From NCBI GenBank assembly GCA_026393735.1, contig JAPKZP010000111.1, positions 1 through 13,356 on the forward strand: DNA of 13,356 bases, written 5' to 3'. Shown one piece after another: positions 1-5,794 of the stretch. The stretch's first letter is position 1, and each line of letters begins with the position of its first letter. The stretch comes from Acidobacteriota bacterium (GTDB lineage: Bacteria; Acidobacteriota; Vicinamibacteria; Vicinamibacterales; JAKQTR01). The notes under the pieces are model-generated. The model was not told where the DNA came from. It did not search any database and saw only the letters and a list, made by a program, of their open reading frames with translations. The translations under genes and the position numbers were made by a program.

Positions 1-162
1 CAGCTCGGCGGCAGCGGCCTCACGCGTCTGCTCGCCCGCGCACATCTCGTCCACGGCGTCGTCGACCGCGCGGCAGAAGTCCCATACGGCGATGATGGCC
101 TGGCGCTTCTGCGCGGGCAGCACGACAAACGAGTAATAGAAGTTCGTGTCGCGGCGGGCCAT
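1..162 (-). CDS. hpnD: HpnD, presqualene diphosphate synthase (partial, N-terminus only)
   Basis: This is the first 54 residues of a trans-isoprenyl diphosphate synthase (squalene/phytoene synthase superfamily), cut by the left window edge. It opens with NFYYSFVVLPAQKRQAI at residues 7-23 and continues with FCRAVDDAVDE at about 29-39. That aspartate-rich motif binds the Mg-diphosphate of farnesyl diphosphate in this family. The N-terminal wording is typical of HpnD, which condenses two farnesyl diphosphates into presqualene diphosphate; HpnC and HpnE then take the product to squalene without NADPH-dependent squalene synthase. The ATG at 162-160 lies 7 bp after the hpnC stop with a weak GAGAG just before it, so it is almost certainly in the same transcript. 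Only the N-terminus is visible, so the choice of HpnD over other family members rests on sequence style and the hpnC neighbour. Confidence 0.85.
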   Translation of the reverse strand, partial: MARRDTNFYYSFVVLPAQKRQAIIAVWDFCRAVDDAVDEMCAGEQTREAAAAEL

Positions 163-169
163 GGGGCTC

Positions 170-1060
170 TCAGGCGGCTCCGGATCTGGTCCAGGTGGCG
201 GCGGCCCAGACCAGGCCGGGGAGGTCCGGTGCCGTCAGCGCCGGACGCGCGGAAAAGACGTCGAACCCGTTCGCCTCGAGGCGTGAGAGGACTCGCGTGC
301 CTCCGAGCCACGTGACGCGAAGTTCGTAGCGCAGCCGCCCGGTCACGCCATCGCAGACCGCGCGGCCCTCGTCGAAGAGCGCCCGCGTACGGGACGCCAT
401 CTCGGTGAGGGTCTCGTGCCACGCAGGGGTAATCGTGCGGCCGTCGAGATCCTCTTCGCGCGCACCGAAGCGGACAAGGTCCTCGCGCGGGACGTACAGC
501 CGGCCATTCCTCCAGTCGCGATCGAGGTCCTGCCAGAAGTTGGTCAACTGGAGGGCCGTGCACACCGCGTCCGACGCGGCGTCGAGACGATCGTCGACGT
601 GGCCTGCCACGCGGAGCATGAGGCGCCCGATCGGGTTCGCGGAGCGGCGGCAGTAGTCCATCACGTCGACCCACGTGCCGTACCGGTGGACGGACACGTC
701 CTGGCAGAACGCGCTGAGCAGATCCTCGAACAGCTGGACCGGCAACCGGTGGACGCGGATGGTCTCGGCGAGCGCGAGAAAGACGGGGTCCGCGTGAGGA
801 TTCGGGGCCAGGGACGGGGAAGGAGGGCCGCCCGTGCAGGTGCGGAGGCGGTCCTTCCATTCGTCCAGCAAACCCAGGCGCTCATCGGCGGTGCGGGAGC
901 CCTCGTCGGCGAAGTCGTCGGCCGTGCGCGCGAAGGCATAGATCGCGGCGATGTGCGGCCGCATCGGCGCCGGCAGCAGGAGCGACGCCACGGGAAAGTT
1001 CTCGTAGTGCTGTCGAGCCACGCGCTCGCACTCGGCGTACGCGGCGTCGAGGTTCACCAC
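170..1060 (-). CDS. hpnC: HpnC, squalene synthase-like (hydroxysqualene synthase)
   Basis: The protein has 296 residues, the usual length for the all-alpha squalene/phytoene synthase fold. Both diphosphate-binding aspartate motifs are visible: TADDFADE at residues 46-53 and NFWQDLDRDW at 174-183, the latter followed by GRLYVP, a wording typical of HpnC. In the HpnCDE route HpnC converts presqualene diphosphate to hydroxysqualene, which HpnE reduces to squalene for hopanoid synthesis. The reading frame starts at GTG 1060 (preceded by GAGGCGGA) and overlaps the upstream adenosyltransferase stop by 7 bp. A second GTG at 1057 is also possible and would give a GTGA start-stop overlap. The gene is followed 7 bp later by hpnD. 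A squalene cyclase and HpnE are not in the window, so the hopanoid role is inferred from the HpnC/HpnD pairing. Confidence 0.9.
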   Translation of the reverse strand: MVNLDAAYAECERVARQHYENFPVASLLLPAPMRPHIAAIYAFARTADDFADEGSRTADERLGLLDEWKDRLRTCTGGPPSPSLAPNPHADPVFLALAETIRVHRLPVQLFEDLLSAFCQDVSVHRYGTWVDVMDYCRRSANPIGRLMLRVAGHVDDRLDAASDAVCTALQLTNFWQDLDRDWRNGRLYVPREDLVRFGAREEDLDGRTITPAWHETLTEMASRTRALFDEGRAVCDGVTGRLRYELRVTWLGGTRVLSRLEANGFDVFSARPALTAPDLPGLVWAAATWTRSGAA

Positions 1061-1587
1061 TCCGCCTCGGCGACCCCGGCGCGGTGATTGACCACGCGGG
1101 CCAGGACGAACAGAAGATCGGACAGGCGGTTCATGTACGCGAGGAACTCGACTTCGAGCACGGCCAGGGCCACCATACGGCGCTCCGCGCGCCGGCAGAC
1201 CGTCCGGGCCAGGTGCAGCGCGGCTGCCGCGCGCGTGCCGCCTGGCAGGATGAAGCGGCGCAGCGGTTCGAGCTCTTCCTCGAACCTGTCGATCGCCTGC
1301 TCGAGCCGCGTCACATCCTCGGGGCCGAGGGCGATCTTGGTGACACGATCCGCGATGCGCTCGGCCGGATCGGCCAGGCGCGACCCGAGCGCAAAGAGAT
1401 CCCGCTGAACCTGGCCGAGCAGGTCGTCAATCTCCCGGTCCAGGCCCTCGGACCGGACCAGGCCGATGACGGCGTTGGCCTCGTCGACCTCCCCGTAGGC
1501 GTCAACCCTCGGGTCGGACTTGGCGATTCGGGTGCCATCGAACAGCGTCGTCGCGCCGCCGTCGCCGGTTCGTGTGTAGATCTTCAT
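1054..1587 (-). CDS. PduO-type cob(I)alamin adenosyltransferase
   Basis: This 177-residue protein transfers the adenosyl group of ATP to cob(I)alamin to make adenosylcobalamin. The PduO-family signature is complete: TRTGDGG at residues 5-11 (ATP-binding N-terminal loop), YGEVDEANAVIG at about 31-42, FILPGG at about 112-117, ALHLARTVCRRAERR around 123-137, and YMNRLSDLLFVLAR at about 151-164. The start ATG at 1587-1585 fits the family N-terminus (MKIYTRTGDGG). Upstream in-frame codons run into the divergent mutY gene and are rejected. A consensus TATAAT lies 9 bases before the ATG and no Shine-Dalgarno is visible, so the mRNA is probably almost leaderless. The gene heads an operon with hpnC (7-bp overlap) and hpnD. 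The B12-dependent client enzyme is not in the window. Confidence 0.92.
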   Translation of the reverse strand: MKIYTRTGDGGATTLFDGTRIAKSDPRVDAYGEVDEANAVIGLVRSEGLDREIDDLLGQVQRDLFALGSRLADPAERIADRVTKIALGPEDVTRLEQAIDRFEEELEPLRRFILPGGTRAAAALHLARTVCRRAERRMVALAVLEVEFLAYMNRLSDLLFVLARVVNHRAGVAEAEW

Positions 1588-1596
1588 GCAGCATGG

Positions 1597-1625
1597 ATTA
1601 TAAGTGTGTTGAGACGCATGCCCAA
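1597..1625 (-). promoter_or_regulatory. Predicted sigma70-type promoter of the adenosyltransferase-hpnC-hpnD operon
   Basis: On the minus strand a perfect TATAAT (1602-1597) is preceded at 17 bp by TTGGGC (1625-1620), which keeps the TTG core of a -35 box. Transcription would begin near 1590, giving a leader of about 3 bases before ATG 1587. The -35 hexamer lies inside the first codons of the divergent glycosylase gene. This is a prediction from sequence and spacing only. Confidence 0.6.
1599..1604 (+). promoter_or_regulatory. Predicted -10 element for the mutY-type gene
   Basis: TATAAG on the plus strand matches the -10 consensus at 5 of 6 positions and overlaps the minus-strand TATAAT through the palindrome TTATAA (1598-1603). 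A start near 1611 would leave about 7 bases before ATG 1618. No good -35 hexamer is visible at 16-18 bp. Confidence 0.4.
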
Positions 1626-2355
1626 GAAAACCAGCCCGCGCGTGAGCCGGGCCAGCCTGCCCCTGCCGGCGCCGGCCGCACGCCAGCAGTTCCGCCGGAG
1701 ACTTCTCGCCTGGTACGACCGGCACGGGCGCGATCTGCCGTGGCGGACGACCGACGACCCGTACCACATCCTGGTGTCCGAAGTGATGCTCCAGCAGACG
1801 CAGGTGGACCGGGTGCTGCCCAAGTACCGCGAGTGGCTCACGAAATACCCGTCCCTCGAGGCTCTCTCCGAGGCACCGGAGGATCACGCGGTGAAGACGT
1901 GGTACCCGCTCGGCTACAACATCCGGCCCCGGCGCCTGCATGCCATCGCGCGGGAGGCCGTGACGCGTTTCGGCGGCGAACTCCCGGGAGACGAGGAGAC
2001 GCTGCGTTCCTTCAAGGGCATCGGCCCGTATACGGCAGGCGCCCTCATGAGCTTCGCCTTTGGTCAGCGGGCGGCCATCCTCGACACCAACGTCGCGCGT
2101 GTCCTGTTTCGCGTCTTCATGGGCCGGGGCGATCCGAAGGCACACGCGACGAAGCGTCATTTGTGGCGCGTGTCGGAGACCGTGCTGCCGCACAAGCGTG
2201 TGTTCGACTTCAACCAGGCGATCATGGACCTTGGCGCGATGGTGTGTGTCGCGCGCAAGCCGCGCTGCCCGGCGTGCCCCATGTCCGCGATGTGCCGGTC
2301 CTATCCCTTCAGCACGGAGCCCGAGGGCGCATCCCCCAAGACAAGACTGAAATGA
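1618..2355 (+). CDS. mutY: MutY-type A/G-specific adenine glycosylase, short form without C-terminal domain
   Basis: This 245-residue HhH-GPD DNA glycosylase is predicted to remove adenine mispaired with 8-oxoguanine. Visible elements are SEVMLQQTQV with the catalytic Glu at residue 55, the helix-hairpin-helix FKGIGPYTAG (132-141, with the Tyr of many MutY proteins at 138), and ILDTNVARVL with the essential Asp at 156. The four cysteines of the [4Fe-4S] loop are at 210, 217, 220 and 226 (C-x6-C-x2-C-x5-C). Typical MutY is about 350 residues and carries a NUDIX-like C-terminal domain that reads 8-oxoguanine; here the protein ends about 19 residues after the last cysteine. ILDTNV rather than ILDGNV, and WYPLGYNIRP where WxGLGYYxRA is common, suggest a divergent subfamily. 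ATG 1618 is chosen as the first codon past the divergent promoter. The MutT-type gene follows 9 bp later. A related HhH-GPD specificity cannot be excluded. Confidence 0.85.
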   Translation: MPKKTSPRVSRASLPLPAPAARQQFRRRLLAWYDRHGRDLPWRTTDDPYHILVSEVMLQQTQVDRVLPKYREWLTKYPSLEALSEAPEDHAVKTWYPLGYNIRPRRLHAIAREAVTRFGGELPGDEETLRSFKGIGPYTAGALMSFAFGQRAAILDTNVARVLFRVFMGRGDPKAHATKRHLWRVSETVLPHKRVFDFNQAIMDLGAMVCVARKPRCPACPMSAMCRSYPFSTEPEGASPKTRLK

Positions 2356-2358
2356 GGA
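2354..2358 (+). promoter_or_regulatory. Ribosome binding site of the MutT-type gene
   Basis: GAGGA lies 6 bases before ATG 2365 and overlaps the TGA stop of the glycosylase gene (2353-2355). This suggests coupled translation of the two genes from one transcript and supports the chosen start. Confidence 0.6.
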
Positions 2359-2364
2359 CACGGC

Positions 2365-2763
2365 ATGGCGATCGAACGAGTGACGGTGACAGCGGCGGTC
2401 GTGGAGCGGGACGGTCGGTTCCTGCTGACGCGGCGGCTCGAGGGCACGCACCTGGCCGGGCACTGGGAGTTCCCCGGCGGGAAGTGCCACGATCACGAGT
2501 CACTGGCCGAGTGCCTGGCCCGCGAAATCCGCGAAGAACTCGACGCCGACGTCTTCGTGCACGAGGAGATTCTTGCCACGGCCCACGAGTACCCGGAGCG
2601 CATGGTCGCGCTGCATTTCTTCCGGTGCAGCCTGCTGACGGAACCCCGGCCCGTTCTGGGCCAGTTGATGCGCTGGGTCTTGCGCGCCGAACTGGGTTCC
2701 CTCGCCCTGCCGCCCGCAGACGACGAACTGGTGAGGCTGCTGACGGGATCGCCAGGTCTATGA
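2365..2763 (+). CDS. MutT-type NUDIX hydrolase (probable 8-oxo-dGTP/nucleotide diphosphatase)
   Basis: This 132-residue single-domain NUDIX protein is the usual size of MutT. The NUDIX box covers residues 39-61: Gly39, Glu45, then REIREEL at 53-59 with the metal-binding Glu57 and Glu58. The glycine normally two residues after the EE pair is Asp60. WEFPGGK at 34-40 precedes the box, and the C-terminus PADDELVRLL resembles the end of MutT. The family hydrolyses oxidised or non-canonical nucleoside triphosphates to monophosphates. Close coupling to the mutY-type gene argues for 8-oxo-dGTP sanitation, but substrate cannot be read from sequence; CTP-pyrophosphatase-like relatives look similar. An alternative is that it supplies the 8-oxoguanine-reading domain missing from the neighbouring glycosylase. 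The TGA stop overlaps the convergent ygfZ stop by 6 bp. Confidence 0.85.
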   Translation: MAIERVTVTAAVVERDGRFLLTRRLEGTHLAGHWEFPGGKCHDHESLAECLAREIREELDADVFVHEEILATAHEYPERMVALHFFRCSLLTEPRPVLGQLMRWVLRAELGSLALPPADDELVRLLTGSPGL

Positions 2764-3807
2764 CAGGACGCTGGCGGCTTCGACGAACGGCAGGGCCGTC
2801 ACGGCTCCGGTGAGTCGGTGTTCGCCATGAATGATGGCGACGAGGCTGCCGGGCCCGCTCGCGTCGCGATGAACGTAGCCCAGCGCGATTGCCTTCCCGA
2901 CAAACGGTGACCACACCGCGCTCGTGACGTGCCCGAGTTCCTTGTCCTCAGCAAGCACGCGGTCTCCCCGGCTCGGCACCTCGTCTCCCTCAATCAGGAG
3001 ACCGACCAGCTTCTTCGCGATCCGGCCGTGCCCGCGGTCCCTGATGCGGACGAGGACTTCCTGCCCGGGGAAACACCCTTTGGTGAAACTGACCGCCCGC
3101 GTCTCGATGCCCGCCTCGTACGGGATCGTGTCTTCCGTCATGTCGACCGGGAACGCCGGTTCGCCCGCCTCGATACGAAGCAGTTCGGCCGTCGCCGGAT
3201 CGATCAGCACGGCGCCGGCCTCGAGAATGGCCTCGCCCAGCACCGGCACCGTCGGCCGGGACGCGAACAGCACGAAGCCCGGCACGCCGAGTCCATCGGC
3301 TCGAGCGGCCACGACGAGGTCGCCGCGGAACTCGATCCTCTCGTTCTGGTACTGCGCAAAGGAGGACAGACGAGCCGTCCCGGGCAGTTCGCCCAGGACG
3401 CCGCCCGTAATCGCCGCCGCCGCCGGACCGTAGACGCCGATGGCTCCCCACGCGTCGCTCACGTCGCCCAGTTGCACATCTTCGCTGAAGATGAGCTGGT
3501 CGAACTTCGTCAGCAGCACGTCCGTCCTGGATCGGTCGACATCGAGCAGCAGCACGTCCCCGAGTTCGAAGACCAGCATGTCCGCGACCATCCGGCCCTG
3601 TGGCGTCAGCAGCGTCGCGTAACATCCCCCGCCGGACTCCAGTGCGGCGATGTCGTTGGTCAGGAGCGCGTGCAGAAACGTCCTGCGGTCGGCTCCTCGG
3701 ACGACGATGCGCCCCCGATGGCTGCGGTCGATCACGCCGGCAGCCTGCCTGACCGCGAGGTCTGGCCTGGTGCCTAGCGCCTGATCCCTGGCGCCTGATA
3801 TGCTCAC
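2758..3807 (-). CDS. ygfZ: YgfZ/GcvT-family folate-binding protein
   Basis: This 349-residue protein (counted from GTG 3807) belongs to the tetrahydrofolate-binding YgfZ family, which supports iron-sulfur cluster enzymes and is related to the glycine cleavage T-protein. The family signature K-G-C-F-P-G-Q-E is present at about residues 243-250. Other conserved stretches are DRSHRGRIVV near the N-terminus, LTNDIAAL, LTPQGRM, FSEDVQLGDVS and ELLRIEAGEPAFPVDM. An ATG at 3828 is in frame, but it would overlap the divergent hydrolase gene by 15 bp. GTG 3807 has GAGG 9 bases upstream (3820-3817) and leaves a 6-bp gap, so I prefer it. Residues from about 3 to 14 are encoded by a heptamer tandem repeat and do not match the family, so a still later start is possible. 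The TAG stop overlaps the end of the MutT-type gene. Confidence 0.85.
   Translation of the reverse strand: MSISGARDQALGTRPDLAVRQAAGVIDRSHRGRIVVRGADRRTFLHALLTNDIAALESGGGCYATLLTPQGRMVADMLVFELGDVLLLDVDRSRTDVLLTKFDQLIFSEDVQLGDVSDAWGAIGVYGPAAAAITGGVLGELPGTARLSSFAQYQNERIEFRGDLVVAARADGLGVPGFVLFASRPTVPVLGEAILEAGAVLIDPATAELLRIEAGEPAFPVDMTEDTIPYEAGIETRAVSFTKGCFPGQEVLVRIRDRGHGRIAKKLVGLLIEGDEVPSRGDRVLAEDKELGHVTSAVWSPFVGKAIALGYVHRDASGPGSLVAIIHGEHRLTGAVTALPFVEAASVLS
3766..3800. repeat. Five-unit heptamer tandem repeat (consensus CCTGGYG)
   Basis: Read on the plus strand, five consecutive 7-bp units are CCTGGTG, CCTAGCG, CCTGATC, CCTGGCG and CCTGATA. All begin with CCT and the following purine pair is GG, AG or GA. 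The array ends just before the hydrolase start, overlaps its predicted -10 hexamer by two bases, and lies inside the predicted first codons of ygfZ on the other strand. Confidence 0.8.
3799..3804 (+). promoter_or_regulatory. Possible -10 element for the secreted hydrolase gene
   Basis: TATGCT matches the -10 consensus at 4 of 6 positions and sits 9 bases before ATG 3814. No Shine-Dalgarno is present in that gap, so a nearly leaderless mRNA is possible. No convincing -35 box was found, because the upstream DNA is the heptamer repeat. Confidence 0.3.
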
Positions 3808-3813
3808 TTTGTC

Positions 3814-5526
3814 ATGCCTCGACGTCATTCTATCGCTGCTATCCTCGTCCTCCTAGCCGCCGCCAACGCAGCCGCGCAGCAGCCTCCTGCCGCACCGGCG
3901 CCGGGCCCGACGGCGAGCTTCACCGTCTTCCTGCAGGGGACACCGCTTGGCAGCGAGCAGGTGGCCGTCACCGTGTCTCCCGACGGCTGGATCGTCAAGT
4001 CGAGCGGCCGGCTCGGCAACCCGGTGAACATCTCCACCAGCCGGTTCGAGCTGCGGTACGACCGTGCGTGGCGACCGCTCAGCCTGGACATCGAGGCGAC
4101 CCTGCGCGGCCAGCCCATGCTGCTCCGCACCGCCTTCGCTAACGGCACGGCGACAAGCGAAATCACCCAAAGCGGCCAGGTCTTGCAGAAGACCGACACG
4201 GTCGCGGCCGACGCTGTGGTGCTGCCCAACATGTTCTTCGGCGCATACGAGGCGCTGGCCCTCCGGCTTCAGTCGGTGAAGCCGCCGGCCGAATTGCGCG
4301 CGTACATCGCGCCGCAGATCGAAATCGCGCTGCGCGTCACGGGTGTGGCTGACGAGCGCATCCGCACCACCGAGCGCACGATTGCCGCCAGGCGCTACGG
4401 CATCACGTTCGCAAACCAGTCGGGCCCGCTGGCCGCGGAAGTCTGGGTCGACGAGGAGAGCCGCCTGCTGCGCTTCCGCGTGCCGATCCAGGGTCTCGAA
4501 GTCGCGCGCGACGACGTGGCTGCCGTCTCGTCTCGAGTCGAGAGGCTCGCGCGCAACAGCGACGAGCAGGTCCATATTCCGTCAAACGGTTTCAGCCTGG
4601 CCGGGACGCTGTCACAGCCCGCCGGGGTCGTCGCTCCGGCACCCGGCGCGAAGGGGCCCGTCGTGAGGCAGCCCGCCGTCATCCTGATTCCCGGGTCCGG
4701 TCCGGCGGACCGGGACGAATCGATCTCCGGCATTCCGATATTCGCTCAGCTCGCGATGGCTCTCGCGGACGCCGGCTTCATCGTCGTGCGGTACGACAAG
4801 CGCGGCGTGGGCCAGAGCGGTGGCCGCGGCGAGTCGGCGACGATCAAGGATTTCGCGGAGGATGTTCGGGCGGTGGTCGAGTTCCTCCGCAAACGCAAGG
4901 ACGTCGATCCCTACCGTATCGCGATCGTCGGGCACAGCGAAGGCGGCATGGTCGGGATGTCGGTCGCTGCGGATGCGAAGAAGCAGGTCACGGCGCTGGT
5001 GCTGATGGCCACACCGGGAACGACCGGCGGAGAGCTGATCCTTGAGCAGCAGCAGCACCTGCTGGATCGCATGACGTTGTCCGACGGGGAGAAGCGCAAC
5101 CGGATGGATCTGCAGCGGCAGATCCAGAAGGCTGTCCTTGACGGCCATGGATGGGAAACCATACCGGCCGCGTACCGTCGACAGGCCGACACCGCGTGGT
5201 TCCGAGGCTTCCTGTCGTTCGATCCCGCCGCCGTCATGCCGAAGGTCACGCAGCCGGTGCTCGTGATCCAGGGCTCCCGCGACCGGCAGGTCCCCACGCG
5301 GCACGGCGAGCTGCTTGCCGGGTTCGCACGCGCGCGCAAGAACAACGCGGGCGCCGACCTTGTCACCGTCGAAGGCGTCAATCACCTGCTCGTCCCTGCG
5401 GCCACCGGGGAGACGGACGAGTACCCGACCCTGCAGGACAAGACTGTCAGCGCACAGGTGATCGATGCGCTGACGTCATGGCTGAGAGGCAAGCTGCATG
5501 TGGCTCCTCCGCGCGCTGGACAGTAG
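3814..5526 (+). CDS. Secreted alpha/beta-fold hydrolase (serine hydrolase/esterase-like)
   Basis: This 570-residue protein has an N-terminal signal peptide: basic PRRH, a hydrophobic core at residues 7-19, and an ANAAAQ cleavage region near 18-22. Residues about 35-245 form a domain of unknown function, rich in beta-prone stretches, that I do not recognise by name. Residues about 255-560 are an alpha/beta hydrolase: LIPGSGPADRD (291-301, oxyanion-loop region), RYDKRGVGQSGG (326-337), nucleophile elbow GHSEGG with Ser375, then GSRD with Asp490 and GVNH with His524 as the likely rest of the triad. It should act in the periplasm or outside the cell on an unknown ester, amide or peptide substrate. 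The ATG is preceded by a -10-like TATGCT and no Shine-Dalgarno. The last 29 bp overlap the FHA gene, so the two are probably co-transcribed. Confidence 0.85.
   Translation: MPRRHSIAAILVLLAAANAAAQQPPAAPAPGPTASFTVFLQGTPLGSEQVAVTVSPDGWIVKSSGRLGNPVNISTSRFELRYDRAWRPLSLDIEATLRGQPMLLRTAFANGTATSEITQSGQVLQKTDTVAADAVVLPNMFFGAYEALALRLQSVKPPAELRAYIAPQIEIALRVTGVADERIRTTERTIAARRYGITFANQSGPLAAEVWVDEESRLLRFRVPIQGLEVARDDVAAVSSRVERLARNSDEQVHIPSNGFSLAGTLSQPAGVVAPAPGAKGPVVRQPAVILIPGSGPADRDESISGIPIFAQLAMALADAGFIVVRYDKRGVGQSGGRGESATIKDFAEDVRAVVEFLRKRKDVDPYRIAIVGHSEGGMVGMSVAADAKKQVTALVLMATPGTTGGELILEQQQHLLDRMTLSDGEKRNRMDLQRQIQKAVLDGHGWETIPAAYRRQADTAWFRGFLSFDPAAVMPKVTQPVLVIQGSRDRQVPTRHGELLAGFARARKNNAGADLVTVEGVNHLLVPAATGETDEYPTLQDKTVSAQVIDALTSWLRGKLHVAPPRAGQ
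5485..5489 (+). promoter_or_regulatory. Ribosome binding site of the FHA gene
   Basis: AGAGG ends 8 bases before ATG 5498, within the coding sequence of the upstream hydrolase. It decides the start that produces the 29-bp overlap and implies coupled expression. Confidence 0.5.
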
Positions 5527-5794
5527 CGACGATCGTCCGCTGGCGTTCCGGCTGATGCCCGGCGCCGTGAAGACCATCGGCCGGGCCGGCGCGGCCGACT
5601 TCTGTGTGGATGCGCCGCTGGTCTCGCGGCTCCACTGCCGCATCAGCACGGCCGAGGACGGCCAGGTCGAGGTGGTCGATCTCGACAGCACAAACGGCAC
5701 CTGGATCAACGGCGAGAAGATCAGTCGCGCCGTGCTCGCCGAGCACCAGGTGCTGCGTGTCGGGCGCGTCGAGTTCGTCCTGGAACGGGCCTAG
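5498..5794 (+). CDS. Small FHA-domain protein
   Basis: This 98-residue protein is essentially one forkhead-associated domain, a phosphothreonine-peptide binding fold. The conserved FHA residues are in order: Gly28-Arg29 (TIGRAG), Ser43-Arg44-x-His46 (VSRLHCRI), and Asn66-Gly67-Thr68 in DLDSTNGTWING. The Arg, Ser and Asn are the usual phosphopeptide contacts, so binding ability looks intact. There is no signal peptide, membrane segment or partner domain, so it should be a cytoplasmic adaptor. It starts inside the upstream secreted hydrolase gene and has its own AGAGG site. Its stop shares a CTAG tetramer with the convergent MBL-fold gene. The phosphorylated partner is unknown. A kinase-like protein lies 1.7 kb downstream on the other strand, but its kinase domain appears inactive. 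Confidence 0.85.
   Translation: MWLLRALDSSDDRPLAFRLMPGAVKTIGRAGAADFCVDAPLVSRLHCRISTAEDGQVEVVDLDSTNGTWINGEKISRAVLAEHQVLRVGRVEFVLERA

Noticed and set aside
1588..2496. N-terminal extension of the adenosyltransferase on the minus strand
   Set aside because: The frame stays open but would cover the divergent promoter and the glycosylase gene. The family N-terminus begins at MKIYTRTGDGG.
1572..2813. A 413-codon plus-strand frame over the glycosylase and NUDIX genes
   Set aside because: It is out of frame with both recognised genes, has Arg/Pro/Gly-rich composition and no family motif, so it is a shadow.
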